DNA from: Geminocystis sp. GBBB08
GTDB lineage: Bacteria; Cyanobacteriota; Cyanobacteriia; Cyanobacteriales; Cyanobacteriaceae
Reading direction: 5' to 3'
Length of the DNA: 48,518 nt
Assembly (NCBI RefSeq): GCF_016743215.1
Contig: NZ_VRZC01000008.1
Span: 1 to 48,518 of the forward strand
Within the stretch, counting starts at the first letter, position 1, and each line of letters begins with the position of its first letter. The position numbers and the translations under genes are program-made. A model generated the notes under the pieces. That model was not told where the DNA came from, ran no database searches, and was given only the letters and a program-made list of their open reading frames with translations. This document shows, in pieces, positions 36,712-45,689 of this stretch.

Positions 36712-37587
36712 TCAATTAGAAACTTTAGTCGCATGAACTATCATATAGTGTCTGACATCATTAATCAAGGTAGGTAAGGAATCTTTCCATTTTTGCCATT
36801 CTTGATATTCTACCTTACCGAGGGAATATTCTGCATCAACCCATGTCTCTAAATTATTGCAAAAACTTTTCCAGCACAAATCTGTGGCATCCTCTAAATA
36901 TCTATTTTCAAACCCTGCTTCAGTAAGGAGTATTTCATAATCTCTGATGTTGTCTATCTGATTACATTGTGGGACTAACCATGATTCTGATAAATTAGTG
37001 GGATTAAATATCATATCAGTAAGTATAAGATTCCCATTAGGTTTCAAAATGCGAGAAGCTTCTAAGATAAAATCTTGACGACTGTTAAAATGAAAAACGG
37101 CTTCGATGCTCATTAACAAATCAAATTGTGAATCTGGAAAGGCTAGTTCTGTCGCATCCATTACTTTGAAAGAACATAAAGGAGCATTCTGGCGACAACG
37201 CTGAATTTGCTTTTCAGAGAAATTTATACCAATTACTTGTGCTTCTATCCACCTATTTTTTGCTTTTTGGGTAGTTGCTCCTAAACCGCAGGCAACATCT
37301 AAAATAGTGCTTGGTTTTTTGATAACAAATGAGAATAATTTGTCCACTAGATTATGGCAAGCAAGATTCTGTGTATGTATGTGTTTCTCCCAATATCCAA
37401 CGTTATAGAATTCACTATCAAAATACTTACGAATTAGTGGATCAAAAATTAACTTATCATAGCTTTGTAAAGATTGATCAGTAGATTTATCCTCCGTTTC
37501 AACAGTAGAAATAGCTGTTGTTGAAGAATATAAAAATTTTTCAATTCTTTTATTTATGCTTGAAAAGATTTGTTTAAGTAAAGGCAT
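36712..37587 (-). CDS. SAM-dependent class I methyltransferase
   Basis: 291 residues. Motif I ILDVACGLGATT at 95-106 and the acidic end of strand 2 define a Rossmann methyltransferase. MDATELAFPDSQFDLLMSIE is the post-II region, and EASRILKPNGNLILTD is the motif-III-like end. Resemblance is closest to small-molecule and sugar O-methyltransferases, but the substrate is unknown. It sits between the PhyH-like and ABC ATPase genes, consistent with tailoring of the exported product. Confidence 0.85.
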   Translation of the reverse strand: MPLLKQIFSSINKRIEKFLYSSTTAISTVETEDKSTDQSLQSYDKLIFDPLIRKYFDSEFYNVGYWEKHIHTQNLACHNLVDKLFSFVIKKPSTILDVACGLGATTQKAKNRWIEAQVIGINFSEKQIQRCRQNAPLCSFKVMDATELAFPDSQFDLLMSIEAVFHFNSRQDFILEASRILKPNGNLILTDMIFNPTNLSESWLVPQCNQIDNIRDYEILLTEAGFENRYLEDATDLCWKSFCNNLETWVDAEYSLGKVEYQEWQKWKDSLPTLINDVRHYMIVHATKVSN

Positions 37588-37675
37588 AATGTGTTTGGTA
37601 AATTAAGTATTTAAGTAATAAATCAGGATCATAATTCACTATACAGGAGTCTATAGAGATTCATTTTTCGGAGGA

Positions 37676-39040
37676 CTAAGAAGAAGTAACGCTCATTTGA
37701 CAATTACCAAGTAAATTACAAATTCCAAAATGCGAATATTCATCACAACTGTAACGAGGAAGAACTTTAAATGCCCCTAGCTTATCATAAATATCACAGA
37801 CCTGTAAGTGACTAATAAATTCATCTTTTGAAACTAAGTCTAAGGAGGCATAATGATCACTGTGCATATTACCAAATGAAATATTAAAAACATAATCGTT
37901 TGGCTCTACACTTAAAGTAATATTGCGACAGAAGCGCAAGCGATCGCCTTGATTAACTCGACTAGGAACATTAACTTTATGCTGAAATGAAATTTTGCTA
38001 TGAATTATTACATTGTATTTATTTGTTATAATTAGACCGACAATTGGCACAGCTATATTTTGCTTAATCTGAAATTCGCAATATATATAGGATTCTTCGC
38101 CTTGCAAAAAATTTAAGGTGGGCTCACCTTTAGAATTACAAATAGCATAGCGGGTTAGTTGGGCATAATTAGCATCGGGAAAATCAACAGGAATGAAAAC
38201 TTCATCACTTGGCCAAGAGAAATCATCTGAAGTATCTGATGATAGTAGAGATGATTTTTGACTGGAAATATCTGTTTCTATGTCCATGTACTTGTTCTGA
38301 ATAAACCCATGCTTAAGCTGATGAAACTGCCAAATACCTTCTTTGGGAGGACCTTGATAGATTTTTTTACCCTGATGTAATAACAATACTTCTTGACAAT
38401 ATTGCTGCACAGCACCTAACTCGTGGGTAACTAAAATAATCGTTGTTTTTTTAGCAATAAGCTCTTCGAGAAGCTTATAACATTTCTGTTTGAAAAAAAT
38501 ATCGCCGACGGCTAAAACCTCATCTAATATTAAGATATCGCTCTCCAAGAAAGCGAAGAGGGAGAAAGCTAGTCTTATTTTCATTCCTGAAGAATATAAT
38601 TTTATCGGTCGATCGAAAAATTCTCCTAACTCAGAAAATTGAGCAATTTGTTCCAATCGTTCCTGAACATAACCCTCTGGAAAGCCTAATAATTCACTAC
38701 TATAAATAGCATTGGCTCTACCACTAAGTTCTGGGTTGAAATCAGTGCCTAATTCCAATAGTGAAAGAACTTTACCATTTAATTCATATTTTCCTTCCGT
38801 TGGTTGCAATACTCCTGTAATAACTTTAAGGAGTGTACTTTTACCTGCACCATTTTCGCCAATAATACCAATAAAATCACCTCGATGCACTTCAAAGGAA
38901 ATATCTTTAATTGACCAATAAGGTTGATGATAGCTACGCTGCCTAACACTCAGCCATTCTCTAGCCCTATGCCAAGGATTGTCATAAATCTTAAAACATT
39001 TGCCTAGGTTTTCTACGCGCAAAATAATGTCATCATTCAT
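37676..39040 (-). CDS. ABC transporter ATPase with Wzt-type C-terminal domain
   Basis: 454 residues. Walker A GENGAGKST is at 61-69, signature LYSSGMKIRL near 148-157, Walker B SDILILDEV near 167-175, and His206 in VTHELGA. Residues about 300-430 form a beta-rich extension (IVGLIITNKYNVIIHSKISF, VEPNDYVFNISFGN), as in Wzt, where it binds the glycan's terminal residue. It pairs with the permease, whose stop overlaps its start by four bases. Together they would export a lipid-linked polysaccharide or teichoic-acid-like glycan. Confidence 0.93.
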   Translation of the reverse strand: MNDDIILRVENLGKCFKIYDNPWHRAREWLSVRQRSYHQPYWSIKDISFEVHRGDFIGIIGENGAGKSTLLKVITGVLQPTEGKYELNGKVLSLLELGTDFNPELSGRANAIYSSELLGFPEGYVQERLEQIAQFSELGEFFDRPIKLYSSGMKIRLAFSLFAFLESDILILDEVLAVGDIFFKQKCYKLLEELIAKKTTIILVTHELGAVQQYCQEVLLLHQGKKIYQGPPKEGIWQFHQLKHGFIQNKYMDIETDISSQKSSLLSSDTSDDFSWPSDEVFIPVDFPDANYAQLTRYAICNSKGEPTLNFLQGEESYIYCEFQIKQNIAVPIVGLIITNKYNVIIHSKISFQHKVNVPSRVNQGDRLRFCRNITLSVEPNDYVFNISFGNMHSDHYASLDLVSKDEFISHLQVCDIYDKLGAFKVLPRYSCDEYSHFGICNLLGNCQMSVTSS

Positions 39041-39852
39041 ATTTTATCTCTAACCTCACTCTGGAGTTTTTCATTTATGGTGGCCCCAAACCATACAAAA
39101 AAAGCAATCCAGCCTATAATTATCAACCAAATATTTAGCTCTGGAATTTTATCTTCCAAAACTAAATCACGAAATGATTTAAGGAAAGCATAAGGAGGAT
39201 TAGCATACAGCCAAGGCAAGAAGCGATCGGGAATGATTGAGGATGGATAATAAATAGGCATTGTCCAAGACCATAGAGGGATAATAAATTGTAAAATTTG
39301 TTTAATGTCAGGAAAGAGGATTTGCAAATTTGCTAAAGCTAAACTCATACCAAAAGACAATCCTTGAAAAAGTAGCCCTATAACGGGTAAAAGCAAAATA
39401 TTCCAGCCTAATCCTTTCCCAAATAGAGGAGTGATCAGTATTATCAAGCCCAAATAAATATAGACAAGAAATAATGAAGCTAATGTAACTTTACCGACAA
39501 AAATTTCTGAAGGTATGGCTAAACGTCTTAAATAGATCGCATTTTTTGAAAAAGCATCACTGCCCTGCACAATAGTTTCAGTAAAACCCCGCCATGGTAA
39601 TAAAGCAATCACAAGATATAACGGATAATAATTACCCTCCATTTTGTTAGGAATCAAAAGTGAAAAAACAACAGTGTAAATGATAATTTCTAATAGGGGA
39701 CTAATCACATTCCAAAATATGCCAATTCCTGTACCAGCATAGCGATAACGCAATTCGTACCAAGCGTTGTAAAACATATACCGCCTGTACTTATAAAAAT
39801 TCATAAAAAGGCTATTTTTTTTATTATTGCTAATATATTTCATTAATCTCAC
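39037..39852 (-). CDS. ABC-2 type polysaccharide exporter permease (Wzm-like)
   Basis: 271 residues with six hydrophobic spans. The cytosolic N-terminal segment FYKYRRYMFYNAWYELRYRY is followed by GTGIGIFWNVISPLLEIIIY, typical of Wzm/TagG permeases; the C-terminal end has YANPPYAFLKSFRDLVLEDK. It forms the membrane channel with the neighbouring ATPase. Start and stop overlap both neighbours by four bases (ATGA type), so the sulfotransferase, permease and ATPase genes are translationally coupled. Confidence 0.92.
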   Translation of the reverse strand: MRLMKYISNNKKNSLFMNFYKYRRYMFYNAWYELRYRYAGTGIGIFWNVISPLLEIIIYTVVFSLLIPNKMEGNYYPLYLVIALLPWRGFTETIVQGSDAFSKNAIYLRRLAIPSEIFVGKVTLASLFLVYIYLGLIILITPLFGKGLGWNILLLPVIGLLFQGLSFGMSLALANLQILFPDIKQILQFIIPLWSWTMPIYYPSSIIPDRFLPWLYANPPYAFLKSFRDLVLEDKIPELNIWLIIIGWIAFFVWFGATINEKLQSEVRDKI

Positions 39853-41087
39853 TCCCAGTTAAATTTCATGCCTAAATATTCTTCTAGCTGCTGATTATAA
39901 GGACGATAAAATTCTTTAAGCTGGGAGCGTAAATTATCAGAAATAGGCGAGTAAGAACCAACGTTGCTATTTCTATAAAAACTAAGTTGATGATGAGGTA
40001 AACCCAAGAAGTCGTAAACTTGTTTCATTGTAGCTGGCGGATTGCTGAATAAATCTTCACTCTTAAGGATGAGAAACTGATCTCTAGGAAAAACAGATAA
40101 CCATTCTTTAAGGTAAAAGACATATAGACCAAAAAAAAGATGATGTAGTGACAAACAAGGATTATACATATAACCATCGATTGAAGTTGATGCTTCAAGT
40201 GGAAATAACAAATCTAACGGGTTATCTACTATCCGGTTTTTGATTGTCTCTATTGCTGTCGGAATCATTAATTTTAGTTCATCATTAATTAATTCTAATT
40301 TTTGATATTTATGTTCGTGATGATAGCTAGAAATTGCACGTTCTATGGGGTTTCTTAATAGAATTATTAATTTTATATTTGGGAAAAAATTAAATACCTT
40401 CTTAGCTATATCAGTAAAATTAATATAACAAGGAGTAGCTTCACCAGTGAGATAGTTTGTTTTTTCAGAAATAGCAGGAAAATGTGCCAGATAGAAATCA
40501 AGACCATGATCAAAAAATTGTGGCGTGAAGAACCAAAGTTCTTTGTCAACAGCAGACAGAATGTGAGGATCTTTAACTAGATAGGAATAAAGTGAACTAG
40601 TGCCACATTTCATAAAACCAGTTATTATAAAGTCTGGCGGACGTTTTTGATTAATGCTCCAACAACTTTCAACCAGTTGAGGATGGGACAAAAATGTTTG
40701 TTTATAGCTGGCAGTCTGGAAGCAATCTATCGCTTCTTGTCTTTTATTTTGCTCAGTTAATAAAATACCTAAAACCACATGAGAAAAATAGAAATCTGGG
40801 TGATTTTCAATCACCTGAAGTAAAATACTGACCCCTTGCTCTAACAGATCGGGATCAATTTTTTCTGACACCCAATGTAGACTTAGGATTGAAAATTTCA
40901 AATTCCAATAATTTTTGGAATCCCTGGGATTAAATTTAATAGCATTTATCAAATCGTATATTTTCTTTTGTGATTCTGATTTACAAACATACGATTGCTC
41001 TACTCGCGTCTGAACAGTCTTATTCTCAGACTTAATCTTCACGGTATTTTTATAATAAGCGATTATCTTTGCTAACAAGTTTGACAT
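39849..41087 (-). CDS. Sulfotransferase with N-terminal TPR-like region
   Basis: 412 residues. The PAPS 5'-phosphosulfate loop GFMKCGTSSL is at 157-166, and the 3'-phosphate motif RNPIERAISSYHHEH at 245-259. Residues about 50-140 look like two or three TPR-like helices (VIENHPDFYFSHVVLGILL, QEAIDCFQTASYKQ). The C-terminal catalytic domain resembles heparan-sulfate-type sulfotransferases and would add sulfate to a carbohydrate hydroxyl. Its stop overlaps the permease start by four bases, tying sulfation to export. Confidence 0.88.
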   Translation of the reverse strand: MSNLLAKIIAYYKNTVKIKSENKTVQTRVEQSYVCKSESQKKIYDLINAIKFNPRDSKNYWNLKFSILSLHWVSEKIDPDLLEQGVSILLQVIENHPDFYFSHVVLGILLTEQNKRQEAIDCFQTASYKQTFLSHPQLVESCWSINQKRPPDFIITGFMKCGTSSLYSYLVKDPHILSAVDKELWFFTPQFFDHGLDFYLAHFPAISEKTNYLTGEATPCYINFTDIAKKVFNFFPNIKLIILLRNPIERAISSYHHEHKYQKLELINDELKLMIPTAIETIKNRIVDNPLDLLFPLEASTSIDGYMYNPCLSLHHLFFGLYVFYLKEWLSVFPRDQFLILKSEDLFSNPPATMKQVYDFLGLPHHQLSFYRNSNVGSYSPISDNLRSQLKEFYRPYNQQLEEYLGMKFNWE

Positions 41088-41390
41088 AGTTAAATTCTAA
41101 GTGGGGGAAAAGATTATTTGAAAACTTGATTTTAAGATATCCAAGTCCTGAGCAACAAAGTTGGATTACTATTTTGGCTCTCTTAGAAAGGGGATACTGG
41201 TTAAGGTGACAACTTGAGTTTTTAAACTGATTAAATTTAGATTCTGTAGTAAAAAAAAACTAAAATAATACATTAAAAATGTAACATAAAAAAGAGCAAT
41301 TTATGCCCTTGCTAAATAGATGATAATTTAATGAGAAATAGTGCTTGTCATCAATTGCAATTTATATTGTTTAATTCTTGTTGGGAATGA
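41088..41390. other. 303-base gap before the radical SAM gene
   Basis: AT-rich, with no convincing gene. It separates the sulfotransferase operon from the radical SAM, cyclase-like and UbiA group. It should contain the sulfotransferase promoter on the minus strand, but no consensus stands out. The only TATAAT (41392-41397, plus strand) lies inside the radical SAM stop region and faces no gene. Confidence 0.45.
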
Positions 41391-42980
41391 CTATAATAGT
41401 TGCTTGAAAAACTTGCCAAAGTTAGCTAGAACTTTAGAGAAAGAAACGCTTTTAGTTAATGGTTCTGCCGAAATTACGGTGGATTTACTACTTAAATTCC
41501 ACAATCGCCTTTGCCAGTCGGCAACCTCCTCATAGCTAAGGTGAAGCGTGTCAGAAGAAGACATTATTACATTTCCAAAAATAGCTGGATCTTCAAAGCG
41601 CAAAAGATTTTTCTCACGTATCGAATAGTCTTGAGGGGTACCAGGTAAAGGTGCTATGCACATTACTCCACAGCCAAGAATAAGTTTAGGATTGATAGTT
41701 TTTAATTCTTGAAATAGCTCCGATACAGCCTCTTCTAAATACAATAGACTTTCATTATTATCATCTGGAAAACCAATAATTACACCGTAATCAATATTGG
41801 GAACACCAGACCTGACGATCGCTTTCATCATCTCACAGTGGTGATTCCAGGGTAAAAGCTTTTTGTAGGATTCTCGCCCCACGATAGGCCGTTCGGCAGG
41901 AATATAAGCATGAATACATCCAACCTTACCATCCCATCCCCAGACAGCTTCCACAATCTCTTCATCAGGAGTAAGATCGGCATCATATTTATTATTTCCA
42001 CCACCTCGTGTTGCTTTTCTTAACTCTATACCATTGAGCCAGCTAATAGGCATCTCCAATTCTCTCAATCCATTTAGTATGTCCAAAACCTCCTGTTTTC
42101 CCTCAGGAAAAAGCACTCGACCGAGAAATTGATCGGAACCAGAAATAATTGAACGTGCTCCTGCTTCTTTAAGGGCTGCTGCCCACACAAGTGCAGTTTT
42201 AGGCGTCATTCTCTTGTATCCGGTTCCATAGGTCGGCGTTTGACAAAAATCGCAAGTGCGATCGCACCCAATATCAAATAAAATTGAACCAACTGGGGAA
42301 AAATCTTCATTATTAATTGGTACAGTCCAGCAATGATATTGACCAAAGCACTGTTTAATTACTTCCAAAGAGGGAATCGGCCAATCTTCTGGACTTAAAA
42401 CATTGGTGCTTTTTGGATATTTGGTTCCATCGGCTTTAATAACACCGGTCAGTTTTTCTCTGGGTTCTCGTCCTAAGACATGATCAAAAATAGCCCAATT
42501 AGCTGCTCCGGATTTGTCTTGGACAACCGCAGTTGCACCTGCTTCTAAATAAAGACTGGGTACTGCTAAAGCATCAGATCCCCCGACTACAATCGGTGAA
42601 TTTCCCCTAGCAAGATGTGCGATCGCTAGTAGAGCTAACTCACGATATTCTGAAAAATTATTAGTCACGCCCCAAGCATCATAAGAGTTAGGATCGAGAG
42701 TTGATATTTTTGTTCCTACATATCCCTTAGATAGATTCATTCCCCTCCATTCAACTACTCCAAACTCTTCAGAGTCATTTCCAAGTTTCAGATTAACCAG
42801 TTGGGGATCAAAACCTCCAGATTGAAGTTGAGAAAGTAAAATCTGCTTACTAATGAGGGGAAGACCAATCTGACTAATATTCAAGCGGTTGCCAGTCGAG
42901 TCAAGCAACCGAAAATCAGGTAATTCTAACAGTCCTAACATTTCTTTTCTCCTTTGTGAAATTCTTTGACTAGATGACAT
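41391..42980 (-). CDS. Radical SAM protein with B12-domain-like N-terminus
   Basis: 529 residues. The 4Fe-4S motif CDRTCDFC gives C239-x3-C243-x2-C246. The N-terminal ~200 residues resemble a cobalamin-binding Rossmann domain (VVGGSDALAVPSLYLEAGAT), but no DxHxxG is seen, so bound cobalamin is not certain. The SPASM or methyltransferase tails I know are absent. It may modify the product of the adjacent cyclase-like and prenyltransferase genes. It ends 8 bases before the cyclase-like gene starts, in the same operon. Confidence 0.8.
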   Translation of the reverse strand: MSSSQRISQRRKEMLGLLELPDFRLLDSTGNRLNISQIGLPLISKQILLSQLQSGGFDPQLVNLKLGNDSEEFGVVEWRGMNLSKGYVGTKISTLDPNSYDAWGVTNNFSEYRELALLAIAHLARGNSPIVVGGSDALAVPSLYLEAGATAVVQDKSGAANWAIFDHVLGREPREKLTGVIKADGTKYPKSTNVLSPEDWPIPSLEVIKQCFGQYHCWTVPINNEDFSPVGSILFDIGCDRTCDFCQTPTYGTGYKRMTPKTALVWAAALKEAGARSIISGSDQFLGRVLFPEGKQEVLDILNGLRELEMPISWLNGIELRKATRGGGNNKYDADLTPDEEIVEAVWGWDGKVGCIHAYIPAERPIVGRESYKKLLPWNHHCEMMKAIVRSGVPNIDYGVIIGFPDDNNESLLYLEEAVSELFQELKTINPKLILGCGVMCIAPLPGTPQDYSIREKNLLRFEDPAIFGNVIMSSSDTLHLSYEEVADWQRRLWNLSSKSTVISAEPLTKSVSFSKVLANFGKFFKQLL

Positions 42981-42988
42981 ATCTTTAG

Positions 42989-44047
42989 CTAAATTTGAAT
43001 CTTCTGTGACAGAAAATATCTAGTTAAAGCCTCTATCGCAAAAGCAGTGCTTAAGGCTGCTGATCCAAAGATTGCTTTATAGTATCCTCCATAGAAAGGG
43101 ATAAACTGCCACGAACCATCTACTTGCTGAGTTTTTAATAAATAGTCAACTGCTGTATCTAAACGTGGAGATTGGTAGTTAAAATTTAGCAATGTAGATA
43201 TTGCTAAACCAGTCAGTAATTCATCACCAAAAGAGCCGTCGGATTTTTGTAAATTCAAAACTTTATTAACCAAAGAAACTTTTACAAATCTTAAGGATGT
43301 TACGCCATTGAAATATGCTCTTGAAAGCATATAGTAGAAGCCTAGCTTGTGATTGTAAAAGGAGATATCTTTATCCTCGGTATCGTTAATAACAATACCC
43401 GTCAGATAAGTAATTAACTTCTGAGTTTGTGGAATTTCGCCAAGATATAAGGCGACATTGGCATTAACGGCACAACAAATATCGTCTTTATTTGTTAAGT
43501 TCCAGATTTTATCGACATGAGCAAAAGATTTACCCCATGTTAAAATTGATGAAATTAGTCTTCTCGGAGAGTTGTTGAGTAGCCATGTATAGAATAAGCC
43601 TCGATCATTTCTATTTTCAAGAATTATTTTAGTGTTATTTGGAAACGCAATGTTGTTCATTTTTACAACATAGGAGATGCAACAGATGTCATCTAGATCT
43701 GGTGGGATGGTCATGTGTAATTTATTCTTCGATGACCAATATCGCCATAAACCACCTTTTTCCATTTGACTTAAAAGAAAACTCAGCCCCTTATTTATTA
43801 AATCTTTTACTTTATCTTCATGTCTTAAAAAACTTAATGAATACAAAATTAATGAAGTGACAAATGGGGAGCTATCAAAAACTAGATTTTCGGTTAGCTC
43901 ATCATTAATGCCAAAATTTTGATAAGTTAGCTTCAACATTTCTTTAGGCAAGACAGTTGGAAATTCACCATCATCCAGTTGGTTTTGTTCTAAGAAATTT
44001 ATAGCTTTGGATATACTAATTTCTAATTCAGTTGGTGGTGATTGCAT
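42989..44047 (-). CDS. Terpene-cyclase-like alpha-barrel protein (DxDD and QW motifs)
   Basis: 352 residues of (alpha/alpha)-barrel repeats. QW-like motifs are QNQLDDGEF (21-29), LQKSDGSF (266-273) and TQQVDGSW (306-313). A DxDD sequence, Asp117-Leu-Asp119-Asp120 in TIPPDLDDICCISYVV, matches the protonating motif of class II terpene and squalene cyclases. It is much shorter than squalene-hopene cyclase (about 630), so it may be a single-barrel form. It lies 60 bases after the UbiA-family gene and 8 before the radical SAM gene. Other possibilities are a prenyltransferase beta-subunit relative without cyclase activity. Confidence 0.75.
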   Translation of the reverse strand: MQSPPTELEISISKAINFLEQNQLDDGEFPTVLPKEMLKLTYQNFGINDELTENLVFDSSPFVTSLILYSLSFLRHEDKVKDLINKGLSFLLSQMEKGGLWRYWSSKNKLHMTIPPDLDDICCISYVVKMNNIAFPNNTKIILENRNDRGLFYTWLLNNSPRRLISSILTWGKSFAHVDKIWNLTNKDDICCAVNANVALYLGEIPQTQKLITYLTGIVINDTEDKDISFYNHKLGFYYMLSRAYFNGVTSLRFVKVSLVNKVLNLQKSDGSFGDELLTGLAISTLLNFNYQSPRLDTAVDYLLKTQQVDGSWQFIPFYGGYYKAIFGSAALSTAFAIEALTRYFLSQKIQI

Positions 44048-44107
44048 AAATGATTCTCTATCTATAGTTTGTAATTCATTGCTCGTATTTGTAGTTAGGG
44101 GATAATT

Positions 44108-45205
44108 TCACCTCCAGAAATTTTTGTTTCTTTGAATATAACTTATGGCGGAAACAAAAATTGGACTTAACGAACTCCATCTACCGATTATTCCGGGATA
44201 AAACAACAGTATATGTAGTGCTAACAAGACAACAAAGGTAGGTTCTTGTAATGACAAAAAACACAGTAAAGATAAAGGCAACCATGCTTCATATAAATCG
44301 TGAGGAAATATATAATAACCTTCAAGATAAGTTAAATTGATTGTATTAAAAAACCACCATTTAAAGTTGATAATACTCAAAATTGCATAAAAGATAAAGA
44401 AAACTATCAGCAAAGGTTGAAATTGAGAAATAATGCTTAACATTGCCACCAGAAAAATGATTTCGGCAGGTAAGACGAAGCGAGTAACCCAGAGTCTAAT
44501 TTGATTAACCCCCGCTAATTCCAAATTTGTTATTAATGTTTTAACCCCAGATTTTAAATCGTTTTCTTGATCTGAAATTTGATGGGATATAATTCCCCGA
44601 ATCCCCATCAAAAAGAAGCAAGCGCTTGATACAACAGCGAAGATATTACTTTCTAGTCTAGTAGTATCGTTTAGGTGTGAAAATATAGTAGCCACTAATA
44701 GAGTTGGTACTAGATGTACAGAGAAAGAATCGCTAAATACACCCCAAGCAGCCCTTTCTTTAAGTCTTAAAGGCGGTACAGCATAAATGGTTAAGGATAG
44801 ATATAAAGTAGTAAGTAAAAATACTGAAAATGGCATAAATCCAATCCATATCCAAGGAATTATCCCAGCAGTTGCCAATCCTATGATTAGGAAAGTACGT
44901 TTTAATTTAGAGAGGTAAGCTATTCTATTGGGCTTGTTTGCTCGTAGATCAGATTCTATGTCAAAAGTATCATTAACTACATGTCCATAAGCAGCCACAA
45001 AGAACATAGAAGTTATAAGGGGAATAACTGTAGTAATTGATTTTTGTGGCGATATTCCTTCCAGTAAAATTTCAGCATACCCAACAGCAAGTAATTTTGG
45101 AGTTTGGCATAACCACCAATCACTACCACGAAATAAATTAAAAACAGATAGCAATTTTTCTTTGATAAAAGTTAATTTATTAGTTTTTATCTGTGAATAA
45201 ATCAT
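44108..45205 (-). CDS. UbiA-family integral-membrane prenyltransferase
   Basis: 365 residues with about eight to nine hydrophobic spans. Both aspartate-rich prenyl-diphosphate motifs are present: NDTFDIESD (NDxxDxxxD type, near residue 78-86) and DQENDLKSG (DxxxD type). It should attach a polyprenyl chain to a small aromatic or other acceptor in the membrane. It is first of three tightly spaced genes with the cyclase-like and radical SAM proteins. ChlG, UbiA/plastoquinone and heme prenyltransferases are housekeeping relatives; the length and context argue for a dedicated enzyme. Confidence 0.88.
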   Translation of the reverse strand: MIYSQIKTNKLTFIKEKLLSVFNLFRGSDWWLCQTPKLLAVGYAEILLEGISPQKSITTVIPLITSMFFVAAYGHVVNDTFDIESDLRANKPNRIAYLSKLKRTFLIIGLATAGIIPWIWIGFMPFSVFLLTTLYLSLTIYAVPPLRLKERAAWGVFSDSFSVHLVPTLLVATIFSHLNDTTRLESNIFAVVSSACFFLMGIRGIISHQISDQENDLKSGVKTLITNLELAGVNQIRLWVTRFVLPAEIIFLVAMLSIISQFQPLLIVFFIFYAILSIINFKWWFFNTINLTYLEGYYIFPHDLYEAWLPLSLLCFLSLQEPTFVVLLALHILLFYPGIIGRWSSLSPIFVSAISYIQRNKNFWR

Positions 45206-45351
45206 AAAATATTGATTAATGAAGTAACTTTTATTCCTTCAAATGTAACTAAGATCTTCAATAAGGAAAATAACTAAAGAAAAAAATAGAATCAGGGTTA
45301 AAACCCTTACTACGAACAGATACGCTATCACTCGGAATGATATTTTTTTCG

Positions 45352-45669
45352 TTAAGTGTTTTCACATAATTTAATTAAACGCTCTGCTAAATCTTTTTCA
45401 GGATGGGGTGAAATAAAATTTCTGGCGGCAATGGAAGCCATTTTTCCCATATATGCCCACTCATAACGACGTTGCCATGCTCTTTCTAAGGCAGAGTCAA
45501 CCGCTTCGATGGAACTCCTTGGGCAATAAAACCCGTAATCTCATCTTCTAAAAGTTCAGGAATCCCTCCGACGGAAGTTGCGATCGCAACTCTACCACAC
45601 ATCATTGCTTCCACAAGTGCTAAAGGGCTTGATTCAATATTTTTCTTTTTAAAAGAACCACACCCAAAT
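45352..45669 (-). pseudogene. C-terminal relic of a GT4 glycosyltransferase with a frameshift
   Basis: On the minus strand the frame reads ESSPLALVEAMMCGRVAIAT, SVGGIPELLEDEITGF, then shifts frame near 45520-45530 and continues RSSIEAVDSALERAWQRRYE, WAYMGKMASIAARNF and SPHPEKDLAERLIKLCEN to a stop at 45352. These are the EX7E region and C-terminus of a GT4 enzyme. Only about 100 codons remain, with no N-terminal domain and one frameshift. It is probably the residue of a former glycan gene at the edge of the biosynthetic region. Confidence 0.85.
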
Positions 45670-45689
45670 TAATTGTATATAGGCAAGGC

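Noticed and set aside
41392-41397. TATAAT on the plus strand
   Set aside because: No plausible -35 box with correct spacing, and no plus-strand gene downstream; it is inside the radical SAM stop region.
41341-41535. 64-codon plus-strand frame over the end of the radical SAM gene
   Set aside because: Overlaps a well-supported gene in antisense and resembles nothing.
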